In this document: positions 23,498-33,789 of the stretch, one piece after another | Numbering within the stretch: position 1 is the stretch's first letter | Layout: every line of letters begins with the position of its first letter | Assembly: GCF_014646635.1 (NCBI RefSeq) | Contig: NZ_BMNQ01000039.1 | Span: 1-33,789 of the forward strand | Direction: 5' to 3' | DNA from: Lentibacillus kapialis | GTDB taxonomy: Bacteria; Bacillota; Bacilli; Bacillales; Amphibacillaceae | Length of the DNA: 33,789 nt | Program-made: the position numbers and the translations under genes | The notes under the pieces: generated by a model | What the model was told of the DNA's origin: nothing | The model's database searches: none | Seen by the model: the letters and a program-made list of their open reading frames with translations, nothing else

Positions 23498-25537
23498 ATG
23501 AACCGGATATTTAGAAATGTTATATTCTATCTGCTAATATTTCTGGTCGTCATAGGCGTCATAGGAGTATTTAATGGACAAAATGAGCAAAGAGAACAAT
23601 ATGATGTGCAGGAATTCATGGACACATTAAAGGAAGGGCAAATCGATAAGATGACCATGCAGCCGGCTAACGGCATCATGCGCATCACCGGTGAAACGGG
23701 TGAGGGCGAACAATTCGTCGCACAAGTTCCCGACACCACGGATATTATTTCGGAAATTAGAAAACAGGCTGATGGTCAAAGTACGTTTAAGGTAGCAGAA
23801 GAGGAACAACCAAGCGGCTGGGTAACCTTTCTGACAACTATCATACCATTTCTTATATTAGGACTGTTTTTCTTCTTTATTTTAAGCCAGGCTCAAGGAG
23901 GCGGCGGTGGCCGTGTCATGAACTTTGGCAAAAATAAGGCGAAAATGGTCAGTGAAGATAATAAAAAAGTTCGATTTAAAGATGTTGCCGGAGCAGACGA
24001 AGAGAAACAGGAACTCGTGGAAGTCGTTGATTTTCTGAAGGATCCTCGCAAGTTTTCATCAGTTGGGGCTAAGATCCCTAAAGGGGTGCTCCTTGTAGGA
24101 CCTCCGGGAACAGGTAAAACATTATTGGCGCGTGCCGTTGCGGGGGAAGCAGGTACACCCTTCTTCTCAATCAGTGGTTCGGATTTCGTGGAGATGTTTG
24201 TAGGTGTAGGTGCATCCCGTGTGCGTGATTTATTTGAGAATGCCAAGAAAAACTCGCCATGTATCATCTTCATCGATGAAATCGATGCTGTCGGTCGCCA
24301 GCGCGGTGCCGGTTTAGGCGGCGGACACGATGAACGCGAGCAAACATTGAACCAATTACTCGTTGAAATGGATGGGTTTGGTATCAATGAAGGTATTATT
24401 ATCATTGCTGCAACAAACCGTCCGGATATTCTTGACCCTGCTCTCTTGCGTCCGGGACGTTTTGACCGCCAGATTACGGTTAACCGTCCGGATGTCAAAG
24501 GCCGTGAAGAAGTGTTGGAAGTGCATGCACGGGATAAACCTTTTGATAATACGATTGATCTCGAGACGATTGCACGTCGTACACCGGGATTCACCGGTGC
24601 TGACTTGGAGAATCTGCTGAATGAAGCGGCGCTTGTTGCCGCGCGCTTTGATAAAGATAAAATCGGCATGGAAGATGTGGACGAAGCCATTGATCGGGTT
24701 ATTGTTGGACCTGCCAAGAGGAGTAAAGTTATTTCCAAGAAGGAACGCGACATTGTTGCCCACCATGAAAGCGGGCATACCATTATTGGCCTGGTACTGG
24801 AGAATGCGGATGAAGTTCATAAAGTGACGATTGTTCCGCGCGGTCAGGCAGGCGGTTATGCCATTCAGTTGCCAAAAGAAGACCGGTCTTTCATAACCAA
24901 ACCGGAACTTTTCGATAAAGTTACTGGATTATTGGGCGGCCGAGTCGCTGAAGAAGTGATGTTCGGTGAAGTGAGTACAGGAGCTCATAATGACTTTCAG
25001 CAGGCGACCAACATTGTACGCAAGATGATCACGGAATACGGCATGAGTGATAAAATTGGTCCGCTGCAGTTTACAAGCGGCGGCGGGGAAGTATTTCTTG
25101 GCCGTGATATCCAAAACGATCAAAATTACAGTGATACGATTGCATATGAAATCGATAAAGAAATGCAAAGCTTTATCAATTACTGCTATGATCGTGCCAA
25201 GAGGATACTTACTGAGAACAAGGATAAGCTGGAATTGATGGCTCAAACATTGCTTGATGTTGAAACGTTGGAAAGAAAACAGATTAAATCATTGTTTGAA
25301 GATGGTGTGCTTCCTGAGCCTGAAGAAGATGATAAGCAAAGCGGAAAGACAACTTCAGAAGATGCTGGCGATAATGAAGATGTCAAGGTGAACATTCAGT
25401 CGAAGCATGATAAAGAATCTGAGCCGGAATCGTATGATGAAGCGAAGAGCCGGGCGGAAAAAGAGTTAGAGGAAAAGAGGAAAGAAAAGAACGACAAACA
25501 AGATTCTTCCTCTGATTCGGATGATAAAAAGGAATAA
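23498..25537 (+). CDS. ftsH: ATP-dependent zinc metalloprotease FtsH
   Basis: Membrane-anchored AAA+ protease that degrades misfolded membrane proteins and regulators, and is needed for sporulation in Bacillus. The 679 residues have membrane helices at about 8-25 and 109-131, an AAA+ module with Walker A GPPGTGKT (201-208), Walker B IIFIDEID (256-263) and the SRH region (about 307-326), then the zinc site HESGH (423-427) and a third ligand in HNDFQQA. The tail from about 610 is long, Lys/Glu/Asp/Ser-rich and longer than that of B. subtilis FtsH (637 residues). GGAGGAGG lies before the ATG. Confidence 0.98.
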   Translation: MNRIFRNVIFYLLIFLVVIGVIGVFNGQNEQREQYDVQEFMDTLKEGQIDKMTMQPANGIMRITGETGEGEQFVAQVPDTTDIISEIRKQADGQSTFKVAEEEQPSGWVTFLTTIIPFLILGLFFFFILSQAQGGGGGRVMNFGKNKAKMVSEDNKKVRFKDVAGADEEKQELVEVVDFLKDPRKFSSVGAKIPKGVLLVGPPGTGKTLLARAVAGEAGTPFFSISGSDFVEMFVGVGASRVRDLFENAKKNSPCIIFIDEIDAVGRQRGAGLGGGHDEREQTLNQLLVEMDGFGINEGIIIIAATNRPDILDPALLRPGRFDRQITVNRPDVKGREEVLEVHARDKPFDNTIDLETIARRTPGFTGADLENLLNEAALVAARFDKDKIGMEDVDEAIDRVIVGPAKRSKVISKKERDIVAHHESGHTIIGLVLENADEVHKVTIVPRGQAGGYAIQLPKEDRSFITKPELFDKVTGLLGGRVAEEVMFGEVSTGAHNDFQQATNIVRKMITEYGMSDKIGPLQFTSGGGEVFLGRDIQNDQNYSDTIAYEIDKEMQSFINYCYDRAKRILTENKDKLELMAQTLLDVETLERKQIKSLFEDGVLPEPEEDDKQSGKTTSEDAGDNEDVKVNIQSKHDKESEPESYDEAKSRAEKELEEKRKEKNDKQDSSSDSDDKKE

Positions 25538-25549
25538 AGTAAAAATTGG

Positions 25550-25586
25550 CAGCCTCTCATGAAAGTGAGAGGCTGATTTTTGTTTT
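25550..25586 (+). terminator. strong intrinsic terminator after ftsH
   Basis: CAGCCTCTCA / TGAGAGGCTG form a perfect 10-bp stem with a short loop, followed by ATTTTTGTTTT. Confidence 0.9.
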
Positions 25587-25607
25587 CGGATAGACAATGG
25601 GGAGGAG

Positions 25608-26003
25608 GGAAAAAACGTCCCCACTGAATGAAGTTTCACTTTTCCACGCATTTAAAGGACAGTAATCCGCCAAACTACGTCGCATAACTGTCCCTAAATG
25701 CCTGATTTGTTCAACTAACATTCAGTGGGGAAAAAACGTCCCCACTGAATGAAGTTTCACTTTTCCATGCATTTAAAGGACAGTAATCCGCCAAACTACG
25801 TCGCATAACTGTCCCTAAATGCCTGATTTGTTCAACTAACATTCAGTGGGAAAAAACGTCCCCACTGAATGAAGTTTCACTTTTCCACGCATTTAAAGGA
25901 CAGTAATCCGCCAAACTACGTCGCATAACTGTCCCTAAATGCCTGATTTGTTCAACTAACATTCAGTGGGAAAAAACGTCCCCACTGAATGAAGTTTCAC
26001 TTT
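25608..26003 (+). repeat. tandem array of ~120-bp palindromic units (three full, one partial)
   Basis: The full units span 25619-25730, 25740-25850 and 25860-25970, with a partial fourth at 25980-26003. They are joined by the 9-nt linker AAAAAACGT, giving periods of 121, 120 and 120 bp. Copies differ by one substitution (C/T at the CCACGC/CCATGC position) and one G. Each unit begins CCCCACTGAATGAAGTTTCA and ends TTCAACTAACATTCAGTGGG, so adjoining units make a 12-bp hairpin, CATTCAGTGGGG / CCCCACTGAATG. A second hairpin lies inside each unit (in unit 1, 25649-25663 pairs with 25687-25700; CATTTAAAGGACAGT / ACTGTCCCTAAATG). No open frame of interest is present. Confidence 0.95.
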
Positions 26004-26004
26004 A

Positions 26005-26013
26005 TGATATAGT
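26005..26013 (+). promoter_or_regulatory. probable extended -10 promoter of coaX
   Basis: TGA-TATAGT (26005-26013) begins 2 bp after the last repeat copy. Any -35 (about 25985-25990, CTGAAT) would lie inside the repeat and is a poor match. Confidence 0.45.
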
Positions 26014-26052
26014 GAAAAGATAGAAAAGGAATACAGGAAGGTTTGGTTATCA

Positions 26053-26835
26053 ATGCTTTTTGTGCTCGATGCAGGAAATACAAATACGGTTCTGGGAGTT
26101 TTTAAGGACGAATCATTAATCCACGAGTGGCGCATTAAGACGGATCGGCATAAAACGGAGGATGATTATGCTGTTCTTGTTAAAACACTGCTGGAACATG
26201 AGGATCTTTCGTTTTCGGATATAAGTGGGGTAATCATTTCATCTGTCGTACCGCCGATGATGTTCTCGCTCGAAAAAATGTGCACCAAATATTTTCATCT
26301 TGAGCCGCTTATCATTGGTAAAGAGTCTGTTCATTCTTACTTGAAGATGGCGTATCCAAATCCAAAAGAAATCGGTGCTGATCGTATTGTGAATGCAGTC
26401 GGGGCCATTAAGGAATATGGAGCTCCGCTGATTATTATTGATTTTGGAACAGCCACGACCTTTTGCTACATTAATCAAGAAAAAGCTTATCATGGCGGTT
26501 TGATTACACCAGGAATTCTGATATCCATGGAAGCATTGAACAGTAAGGCGTCAAAACTGCCAAAAATTGAATTGGACGCTCCTGAAAGTGTTATCGGCCG
26601 TACCACGGAAGATGCGATGCAGTCCGGTGTGTTTTACGGCTATGTGGCACAGGTTGACGGGATTGTCAAACGGATGAAGCAAGAAATGGGCACAAAACCG
26701 ATTGTCATAGCTACCGGTGGCCTTGCATCGTTATTCACAAAAGCCTCTGAAACGATTGATTATGCCGATAAGTATTTAACATTAAAAGGACTACATCTGA
26801 TTTACAAACAAAATGTGCAGACGGAAGATTTATAG
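26053..26835 (+). CDS. coaX: type III pantothenate kinase
   Basis: First enzyme of coenzyme A synthesis, ATP-dependent, ASKHA fold. The 260 residues contain the P-loop [12 protein letters not shown] (6-17), [26 protein letters not shown] (the GADR motif), [10 protein letters not shown] and GGLITPGI, all typical of the Bacillus enzyme. The ribosome site is weak (AGGAAGG is about 14 nt from the ATG), so the exact start is a little uncertain, although the residues agree with relatives. The stop overlaps an in-frame GTG of the following hslO frame. Confidence 0.96.
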   Translation: MLFVLDAGNTNTVLGVFKDESLIHEWRIKTDRHKTEDDYAVLVKTLLEHEDLSFSDISGVIISSVVPPMMFSLEKMCTKYFHLEPLIIGKESVHSYLKMAYPNPKEIGADRIVNAVGAIKEYGAPLIIIDFGTATTFCYINQEKAYHGGLITPGILISMEALNSKASKLPKIELDAPESVIGRTTEDAMQSGVFYGYVAQVDGIVKRMKQEMGTKPIVIATGGLASLFTKASETIDYADKYLTLKGLHLIYKQNVQTEDL

Positions 26836-26864
26836 TGAGTTTTAAAGGAGATGAAGCATATAAC

Positions 26865-27740
26865 ATGATGGATTACCTGTTAAGAGCAACTGCATATGAC
26901 GGAAAGATTCGAGCATACGCTATCAGCTCGACAAATACGGTTGAAGAAGCCAGAAGACGCCAGGATACTTGGGCGACTGCCTCTGCAGCCCTGGGCCGGA
27001 CAATCACAATCAGTGCGATGATGGGGGCGATGCTGAAAGGCGATGATTCGCTTACAGTAAAATTCGAAGGGGACGGACCAATTGGTGCAATCATTACTGA
27101 CAGTGATTCAACCGGGGATGTGCGTGGTTATGTGACAAATCCGCACGTTGACTTTGATTTGAATAACAAAGGAAAGCTGGATGTTGCGAGAGCAGTGGGT
27201 ACAGGAGGAAACCTCAGTGTCGTTAAAGATTTGGGCCTGAAAGAACATTTTACGGGTCAGGTTCCAATCGTATCCGGCGAGATCGGTGATGACTTTACTT
27301 ACTACTTTGCGAACTCTGAACAGGTTCCCTCTGCAGTCGGAGCCGGGGTGTTAGTTAATCCTGATCTTAGCATAATGGCATCCGGCGGTTTTATCGTCCA
27401 AGTGATGCCTGGTGCCGACGAAGAGGTGATCACGCGTCTAGAGGAACAAATTCAGAACTTTCCGGCCATCTCAACCTTAATTCGGGAAGGAAACACACCT
27501 GAACAAATGCTTGAGCGGCTTTTTGGAAATGAAGAAATAACGATACATGGACGTCTGCCAGTCCGTTTTCAATGCAAATGTTCCAAAGAACGCATCGAAC
27601 AAGCGATTAAAGGGCTTGGCAGAGAGGAAATTCAGAGCATGATAGACGAGGACCACGGAGCCGAAGCAACATGCCATTTTTGTAATGAGGTTTACCATCT
27701 TTCTGAACAGGAGCTGAAAGAGCTGAAAGATCCTGTTTAA
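26865..27740 (+). CDS. hslO: 33-kDa redox-regulated chaperonin Hsp33
   Basis: Holdase chaperone activated by oxidation and zinc release. The N-terminal dimerisation domain has GPIGAI and [14 protein letters not shown], the middle has [22 protein letters not shown], and the C-terminal zinc switch shows C237-x-C239 and C270-x-x-C273. With the ATG at 26865 the protein has 291 residues, as in B. subtilis; ATG 26868 is equally possible. The nearest ribosome site, AAAGGAG at 26844-26850, is 14 nt away, longer than normal. A GTG at 26835 overlapping the coaX stop would add ten residues that relatives lack. Confidence 0.95.
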   Translation: MMDYLLRATAYDGKIRAYAISSTNTVEEARRRQDTWATASAALGRTITISAMMGAMLKGDDSLTVKFEGDGPIGAIITDSDSTGDVRGYVTNPHVDFDLNNKGKLDVARAVGTGGNLSVVKDLGLKEHFTGQVPIVSGEIGDDFTYYFANSEQVPSAVGAGVLVNPDLSIMASGGFIVQVMPGADEEVITRLEEQIQNFPAISTLIREGNTPEQMLERLFGNEEITIHGRLPVRFQCKCSKERIEQAIKGLGREEIQSMIDEDHGAEATCHFCNEVYHLSEQELKELKDPV

Positions 27741-27777
27741 ACCGCACTCAAATTGTTGAAGCGGAAAGGAGCAGCCG

Positions 27778-28677
27778 ATGCAAAGAAAACTTCTCTGGGC
27801 TATGATTGCCATTCTGATTATGACAAATATTGCAACTCTCATATTGTGGCAACAGGATGAGACCGTATCGCTTGATCATAATAATAACCAAATCAACCAG
27901 AGGGACCCGGTTGCTTCTGTGGGTAATGGGACGATTTCGTATAATGAATGGATGCTTACATTACGAGAAAGTCACGGGAAAAGGCAGCTGAAAAGCATGA
28001 TGAACCAGCGTGTGGTACGGCAGCTGGCTGAAGAAAACAACGTGACCATTGACGATAAAATCATCGCGCGGGAAGTCGCACAGCTGACGACGATGCAGGG
28101 TGTCATGACCAAGGAAGAGACCAAGAACAAAGAGGAACAATGGCGCAAGGATATTCAATACCGCTACTTATTGGAAGCTTTGCTGACAGCTGATATAGAT
28201 ATACCGGATGAAAAAGTCAAAAACTATTATGAAGATTATAAGCGACAATATGATTTTAAGGCCTCATCGCAGGTTTCCCATATTGTGGTATCTAATATGA
28301 AGACAGCCTCCAGAGTGATATCTGAGCTTGAGGAAGGCGCATCATTCAATCTGCTGGCACAGGAGTATTCAATAGATGAGGAAACTAGGGATAATGGCGG
28401 TTATTTAGGTTTTTTGGTGAATACCAGCCAATTTTGGCCTGAAGGTTATTTGGATAAAATTAAAAACATGGCGGAACGTTCATTCAGCGATCCATTTGAA
28501 ACAAACGCCGGGATAGCAATTGTTTATCTTCATCGCAAACTCCCTTCTGTCACATTTAATTATGACGAGATAAAACCATATGTGGAACGTGAACTGGCGA
28601 TAAATCAAATGAATCAGCCATTATCAGCCGAAGTATTATGGGATGAGCTGGAGACGAACTGGATTTATGACGAATAA
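27778..28677 (+). CDS. yacD: PrsA-like peptidyl-prolyl isomerase YacD
   Basis: Predicted extracytoplasmic foldase of the parvulin family. The 299 residues begin with a membrane anchor (about 5-24, LLWAMIAILIMTNIATLILW). I see no lipobox cysteine, so unlike PrsA it is probably held by the helix. A SurA/PrsA-type helical N-domain follows (about 40-150), then a parvulin domain (about 160-255: SQVSHIVVSNMKTASRVISEL, FNLLAQEYSIDEETRDNGGYLGF, FETNAGIAIVYL). GGAAAGGAGC lies before the ATG. In B. subtilis the gene has the same place and its client proteins are not known. Confidence 0.88.
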   Translation: MQRKLLWAMIAILIMTNIATLILWQQDETVSLDHNNNQINQRDPVASVGNGTISYNEWMLTLRESHGKRQLKSMMNQRVVRQLAEENNVTIDDKIIAREVAQLTTMQGVMTKEETKNKEEQWRKDIQYRYLLEALLTADIDIPDEKVKNYYEDYKRQYDFKASSQVSHIVVSNMKTASRVISELEEGASFNLLAQEYSIDEETRDNGGYLGFLVNTSQFWPEGYLDKIKNMAERSFSDPFETNAGIAIVYLHRKLPSVTFNYDEIKPYVERELAINQMNQPLSAEVLWDELETNWIYDE

Positions 28678-28683
28678 ATTTTA

Positions 28684-28712
28684 TTGACATTTTTTCGATT
28701 AAAACGTACATT
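28684..28712 (+). promoter_or_regulatory. SigA promoter of cysK
   Basis: TTGACA (28684-28689), a 17-bp spacer and TACATT (28707-28712). GGAATT at 28738-28743 resembles the conserved end of CymR operators, but the rest of that motif cannot be aligned, so CymR control is only a possibility. Confidence 0.7.
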
Positions 28713-28756
28713 AAATATAAATCCTATTAAAATACTTGGAATTGGGAGGAATTAAG

Positions 28757-29683
28757 ATGAGAGTTGCCGATAATATAACCGACCTCATTGGAGAAACACC
28801 CATTGTAAAGTTAAATCATTCGGCTGAGAAGGACAGTGCTGCTATTTATTTAAAACTTGAATTCATGAACCCGGGCAGTTCTGTGAAGGATCGGATTGCC
28901 TTATCGATGATTGAAGCGGCAGAAAAAGAGGGCGAGTTAAAAGAAGGCGACACGATTATTGAGCCGACAAGCGGGAATACCGGTATTGGCCTGGCGATGG
29001 TTGCTGCTGCAAAAGGGTATAAGGCAATTCTGGTTATGCCTGATACGATGAGTAAGGAACGCCGTAACTTATTGCGCGCATACGGCGCTGAATTAGTATT
29101 GACACCTGGGGCGGATGCTATGAAGGGTGCGATTAAAAAGGCTGAAGAACTCCAAAAAGAAAATGGCTATTTCATGCCGCAGCAGTTTAACAACGAAGCC
29201 AACACGGAAGTGCATGCCCGAACAACCGGGCAAGAAATTGTGAAGCAGATGAGTGACGGGCTTGATGCGTTTGTTTCCGGTATCGGAACTGGCGGAACCA
29301 TCACTGGTGCCGGCAAGGTTCTGAAAAATCATTTTAAAAATGTGAAACTTTATGCTGTTGAACCGGATGATTCCGCTGTTCTTTCCGGGGATTCACCAGG
29401 ACCGCATAAAATTCAGGGGCTTGGCGCGGGGTTTGTGCCTAAGATTCTGGATACGAAGCTTTATGATGATGTCATCCGGGTTTCCAATGATGAAGCCTTC
29501 CAAACATCCCGTGAAGTTGCCAGAGAGGAAGGCATCTTAGGCGGTATTTCGGCTGGTGCAGCTGTAGCCGCGGCTAAAAAGGCTGCCAAACAGTTAGGGG
29601 AAGGTAAAAAAGTGCTCGCGATCATTCCGGATAATGGTGAGCGCTACCTGTCTACACCACTCTACCAATATGATGAGAAATAA
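28757..29683 (+). CDS. cysK: cysteine synthase A (O-acetylserine sulfhydrylase)
   Basis: PLP enzyme that makes cysteine from O-acetylserine and sulfide. The 308 residues match the B. subtilis length, with the PLP lysine K44 in [12 protein letters not shown], the substrate loop TSGNTGIG (71-78), the phosphate-binding [10 protein letters not shown] (about 177-186) and the terminal [12 protein letters not shown]. The ATG at 28757 follows GGGAGGAATTAAG; an ATG 21 bp upstream would place the ribosome site inside the gene. It has its own promoter and terminator. In B. subtilis the pab genes follow cysK; here folP follows directly. Confidence 0.98.
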   Translation: MRVADNITDLIGETPIVKLNHSAEKDSAAIYLKLEFMNPGSSVKDRIALSMIEAAEKEGELKEGDTIIEPTSGNTGIGLAMVAAAKGYKAILVMPDTMSKERRNLLRAYGAELVLTPGADAMKGAIKKAEELQKENGYFMPQQFNNEANTEVHARTTGQEIVKQMSDGLDAFVSGIGTGGTITGAGKVLKNHFKNVKLYAVEPDDSAVLSGDSPGPHKIQGLGAGFVPKILDTKLYDDVIRVSNDEAFQTSREVAREEGILGGISAGAAVAAAKKAAKQLGEGKKVLAIIPDNGERYLSTPLYQYDEK

Positions 29684-29697
29684 ATGAGGAAATTCTG

Positions 29698-29737
29698 AGG
29701 CTGGCACCTGATACTTTTTGGTGCTAGTCCTTTTTTT
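29698..29737 (+). terminator. intrinsic terminator after cysK
   Basis: AGGCTGGCACC / GGTGCTAGTCCT pair imperfectly across an 11-nt loop, followed by TTTTTTT. Confidence 0.8.
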
Positions 29738-29800
29738 AATGGTGTGGTACGATGTGAATGATGTTTTAGAAGTGATTCGTAATTTGAAAGAAGGTACAGG

Positions 29801-30634
29801 ATGAAATTAATGACTGATTCCAGAACATTTCAATTAGATGAACGGACACATATTATGGGAATACTGAACGTAACACCTGATTCATTTTCAGATGGCGGCA
29901 GTTTCACAACGGTTGAACGTGCAGTTAAGCAGGCCATTTTAATGGAGGAAGAGGGTGCTGATATGATTGATATCGGCGGAGAGTCTACCCGGCCGGATCA
30001 CGAACCCATCTCCAAGGAAGAAGAAATCAATCGCATTTTGCCGGTGATTCGGGCAGTTAAGGAGAATATCACGATTCCGATTTCTGTCGACACATATAAA
30101 GCCGAGACAGCAAGACAAGCAGTTGACGCAGGTGCTGAGATTATCAATGATGTGTGGGGTGCCAAGCGGGAACCTGACATAGCGCATGTTGCCGCTGACT
30201 ACAACATACCGATTATTTTAATGCATAACCGCACAAACAGAAACTATACCTCATTAATTCCTGATATGAAACAGGACCTGCAGAAAAGCGTCGATATTGC
30301 CGTGGGGGCAGGCATTGCACCGGAGAATATCGTGCTTGATCCCGGCATCGGATTTGCCAAAACATCAGCTGATAATCTGACGGTTATGAATCATTTGGAA
30401 GAATTTCATGAACTGAATCATCCTATCTTGCTGGGTGCCTCACGCAAATCTTTTATCGGCAAAATTCTGGATGTTCCGGCTAATGAGCGGGATAATGGAA
30501 CGGGGGCAACAACATGTCTGGGCATCACAAAAGGTGTCCAGATTGTTCGGGTGCATAATGTGAAAGTGCACACCGAACTGGCGAAAATGATGGACACAAT
30601 GTTAGGTAAGAGAGGGGTTGAGGGCCTTGGATAA
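29801..30634 (+). CDS. folP: dihydropteroate synthase
   Basis: Condenses 6-hydroxymethyl-dihydropterin diphosphate with p-aminobenzoate in folate synthesis and is the sulfonamide target; called sul in B. subtilis. The 277 residues contain MGILNVTPDSFSDGG (about 18-32), DIGGESTRPDHEPIS (about 57-71), SVDTYKAE, INDVWG, DPGIGFAKT and GASRKSFIG. It heads a folP-folB-folK-yazB operon and overlaps folB by 8 bp. No pabB, pabA or pabC gene lies upstream, so p-aminobenzoate synthesis must be encoded elsewhere if present. Confidence 0.97.
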   Translation: MKLMTDSRTFQLDERTHIMGILNVTPDSFSDGGSFTTVERAVKQAILMEEEGADMIDIGGESTRPDHEPISKEEEINRILPVIRAVKENITIPISVDTYKAETARQAVDAGAEIINDVWGAKREPDIAHVAADYNIPIILMHNRTNRNYTSLIPDMKQDLQKSVDIAVGAGIAPENIVLDPGIGFAKTSADNLTVMNHLEEFHELNHPILLGASRKSFIGKILDVPANERDNGTGATTCLGITKGVQIVRVHNVKVHTELAKMMDTMLGKRGVEGLG

Positions 30635-30992
30635 AATTTTGCTGAATCAGATGGCATTCTATGGGTATCATGGTTTATTTTCGGAAGAGAACGTACTTGG
30701 GCAGCGATTCTATGTTGATGTTGAATTGATGCTTGATTTGAAAACATCAAGCCGTTCGGACAATATGAATGATTCCATTGATTATAGTAAGGTTTACAAT
30801 GTTGTCAAAGACATTGTGGAAGGCAAACCGAAAAACTTGGTGGAGGCAATAGCTGAGGACATCGCGGATGAACTGTTTCGCGCTTTTGACTTGCTCGAAG
30901 CATGCAGATTAAGGGTGACCAAACCTGACCCGCCGATACAGGGTCATTATCAGTCTGTTGGCGTGGAAATCTCTCGGGAGCGACAAGCATGA
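30627..30992 (+). CDS. folB: dihydroneopterin aldolase
   Basis: Converts 7,8-dihydroneopterin to 6-hydroxymethyl-dihydropterin and glycolaldehyde. The 121 residues carry MAFYGYHGLFSEENVLGQRFYVDVEL near the start, VEAIAEDIADEL in the middle and VTKPDPPIQGHYQSVGVEI at the end, with the conserved catalytic-site residues of the family. The TTG at 30627 is chosen: AGAGGGG lies 9 nt upstream and the protein then begins like its relatives (LDKI); TTG 30618 touches that site. It overlaps folP by 8 bp and folK by 4 bp (ATGA). Confidence 0.93.
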   Translation: MDKILLNQMAFYGYHGLFSEENVLGQRFYVDVELMLDLKTSSRSDNMNDSIDYSKVYNVVKDIVEGKPKNLVEAIAEDIADELFRAFDLLEACRLRVTKPDPPIQGHYQSVGVEISRERQA

Positions 30993-31504
30993 AAAATATT
31001 TACCTTGCCCTGGGGTCAAACATTGAACCGCGGAACAAATACCTGGCAAAAGCCTTGGAAGCATTGGAAAGCCATCGCCAGATTACCATCATTAAAAAAT
31101 CATCCGTTTATAAGACAGCGCCCGTCGGCTATATAGAACAGGCAGATTTTTTGAATATGGTTATTGAATTGGAAACCTCCCTTTTGCCGCTGGAGCTACT
31201 GGATGTCTGTCAAGATATCGAGAAACAGTTGAACAGACGGCGGAAAATCCGCTTTGGGCCGCGCACAATCGACCTTGACATTTTGATATACAATCAGGAA
31301 AATAGAGAAACAGAACGATTAATCCTTCCGCATCCACGTATGCATGAGCGAGCTTTTGTGCTTATCCCGCTTGATGAAATTGCCCCCAATTTGGCTATCC
31401 CGGCAGCGGATCATAAATATGCGGCGGATTATATAAAAACACTTCCTGAAAGCGACCTAAAGGATGTACAACGATGGACAGACATAGACTTGGCAGAAGA
31501 ATAA
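30989..31504 (+). CDS. folK: 6-hydroxymethyl-7,8-dihydropterin pyrophosphokinase
   Basis: Transfers diphosphate from ATP to hydroxymethyl-dihydropterin, giving the substrate of FolP. The 171 residues have LALGSNIEPR (about 6-15), SSVYKTAPVGYIEQADFLNMV, the signature RRKIRFGPRTIDLDILIY (about 86-103) and LPHPRMHERAFVLIPL. The start overlaps the folB stop and the end overlaps yazB by 31 bp. Confidence 0.97.
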   Translation: MKNIYLALGSNIEPRNKYLAKALEALESHRQITIIKKSSVYKTAPVGYIEQADFLNMVIELETSLLPLELLDVCQDIEKQLNRRRKIRFGPRTIDLDILIYNQENRETERLILPHPRMHERAFVLIPLDEIAPNLAIPAADHKYAADYIKTLPESDLKDVQRWTDIDLAEE

Positions 31505-31701
31505 AGGCATTCCGCAAGCTAAAGGGATATACACAGGCTGGACTGGCAAAACAATTGGATATGCCTGTTATTAACCTTGGTGATGTCGAACGCGGGAAGC
31601 GGCAAGCTTCGGATGAATTGCTGCAGCAGATAGCTGACCAATTGCGTGTTTCAAAAGGTGAGTTGCAGGATGAAACGACTGTGGGCAATGAGAAAGAATA
31701 G
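31474..31701 (+). CDS. yazB: XRE-family helix-turn-helix protein YazB
   Basis: Small DNA-binding protein of 75 residues made almost wholly of one Cro/C1-type HTH (about 7-62: IKAFRKLKGYTQAGLAKQL, then LGDVERGKRQAS). Its target is unknown; the same gene follows folK in B. subtilis. It starts inside folK in another frame (31-bp overlap), which suggests coupled translation. In B. subtilis dusB (yacF) comes next; here it is absent. Confidence 0.88.
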   Translation: MDRHRLGRRIKAFRKLKGYTQAGLAKQLDMPVINLGDVERGKRQASDELLQQIADQLRVSKGELQDETTVGNEKE

Positions 31702-31723
31702 TTTCTTTCCTGATTCGTGGTAA

Positions 31724-33283
<1,560 letters not shown>

Positions 33284-33356
33284 TATGTATAACAATTCGT
33301 TTTGCTATCTATGTTTTAATGGCAGCAAACAACAAACTTGTCATTGTATAATTGCT

Positions 33357-33412
33357 GGCTCTGGCCCCGCTTCACCCTTTAATATGATTAAGGTGCTGTA
33401 GTGGGGTCAGCC
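33357..33412. repeat. imperfect 56-bp palindrome between lysS and the rRNA operon
   Basis: Outer arms GGCT / AGCC, inner GGCCCC / GGGGTC, CACC / GGTG and TTTAAT / ATTAA fold into one long interrupted hairpin around ATG. No T run follows on either strand, so it is not a standard terminator. It does not share sequence with the array at 25608. Confidence 0.6.
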
Positions 33413-33503
33413 AAATATACTGTTTATGCTAAATTAAACGGCGAATCATATGTTCTTGTTAAAACTGGATGAAATATCCAATTATTTTTTTGTTTATTTG
33501 CTA

Positions 33504-33532
33504 TTGATTCAAGGGAATAAACGTGGTACATT
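33504..33532 (+). promoter_or_regulatory. rRNA operon promoter P1
   Basis: TTGATT (33504-33509), a 17-bp spacer and TACATT (33527-33532). It lies 94 bp upstream of the second promoter, similar to tandem rrn promoters in Bacillus. Confidence 0.65.
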
Positions 33533-33597
33533 ATTAATCGTTGCAAAAACAAACGCAACTTCAACCGAAAACAAAACAACTGGAATTAAAAAAGTTG

Positions 33598-33626
33598 TTG
33601 ACTTCAACTGTGAAAGATGGTATATT
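33598..33626 (+). promoter_or_regulatory. rRNA operon promoter P2
   Basis: TTGACT (33598-33603), a 17-bp spacer and TATATT (33621-33626), directly upstream of the conserved rrn leader. Confidence 0.8.
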
Positions 33627-33789
33627 AATTAAGTCGCTGTCAAAAAGACGACGTAAAATTTGCTCCTTGAAAACTGAACGAAACAACCAGTATGACAAAG
33701 ATGTCAGAGGTAAGCGGCCATTCGTCGGAACGTTTGTTTTGACGAAAGGGCCATCAACCCCTGAATGGATTTTTTGGCAAGAAAGCCAT
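33627..33789 (+). other. leader of an rRNA operon (16S gene lies beyond the window)
   Basis: TGCTCCTTGAAAACTGAAC (33661-33679), followed by GAAACAAC, is the boxA-type antitermination/leader sequence found before 16S and in rRNA spacers of Bacillaceae. The leader continues to the window end without reaching the 16S 5' end. The position after lysS matches the rrn operon site of B. subtilis. Confidence 0.8.

Noticed and set aside
23893-24783. 296-residue minus-strand frame
   Set aside because: It lies wholly inside ftsH in the opposite strand, has low-complexity Ser/Pro/Arg composition and no ribosome site of note; a shadow of ftsH.
25608-26003. CRISPR-like array
   Set aside because: The repeats are about 120 bp and the only linker is a constant 9-nt sequence; there are no unique spacers and no cas genes nearby.
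33450-33632. 60-residue frame before the rRNA operon
   Set aside because: It covers both rrn promoters, has no good start site and no family resemblance.

Overview
The window is a stretch of core chromosome from an endospore-forming member of the Bacillaceae. The gene order from ispE to lysS follows the classical Bacillus subtilis order near the origin almost gene for gene: ispE-purR-spoVG-glmU-prs-rplY(ctc)-pth-fin-mfd-spoVT-yabM-yabN-rqcP-yabP-yabQ-divIC-yabR-tRNA-spoIIE-yabS-yabT-tilS-hprT-ftsH-coaX-hslO-yacD-cysK-folP-folB-folK-yazB-lysS-rrn leader. Protein divergence from B. subtilis, together with acidic or highly charged tails on L25 and FtsH, suggests a moderately halophilic or halotolerant relative (Virgibacillus/Lentibacillus/Oceanobacillus type). 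That placement is inference, not proof.

Layout. 1-424: a short leader with a possible 20-codon mini-ORF, a strong terminator and the ispE promoter. 425-6567: isoprenoid (ispE), purine regulation (purR), the sporulation/cell-division regulator spoVG, cell-wall precursor and PRPP supply (glmU, prs) and translation genes (rplY, pth). 6698-16463: sporulation and envelope block (fin, mfd, spoVT, yabM, yabN, rqcP, yabP, yabQ, divIC, yabR). 16464-17089: non-coding, with a degenerate repeat, a terminator, a counter-oriented tRNA-Met with its own promoter, and a Spo0A-type promoter. 17090-25537: spoIIE, yabS, yabT, tilS, hprT, ftsH. 25538-26052: ftsH terminator and a tandem palindromic repeat array. 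26053-33283: coaX, hslO, yacD, cysK, folP-folB-folK-yazB, lysS. 33284-33789: a palindrome, tandem rRNA promoters and the start of an rRNA operon leader; the 16S gene itself lies beyond the window.

Many genes belong to the sporulation programme, and matching promoter types can be read directly: sigma-H at spoVG, a Spo0A-type promoter with a 21-bp spacer at spoIIE, sigma-F-like sites at fin and yabS, a sigma-E -10 at yabP and a sigma-G site at spoVT. Compared with B. subtilis, yabJ (ridA), pabB-pabA-pabC and dusB are missing from their usual places.

I see no new multi-gene system here. The most unusual element is a family of palindromic repeats. A near-identical array of about 120-bp units lies directly upstream of coaX. 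A degenerate copy in the opposite orientation follows yabR, and a shrunken copy lies just upstream of the glmU promoter.
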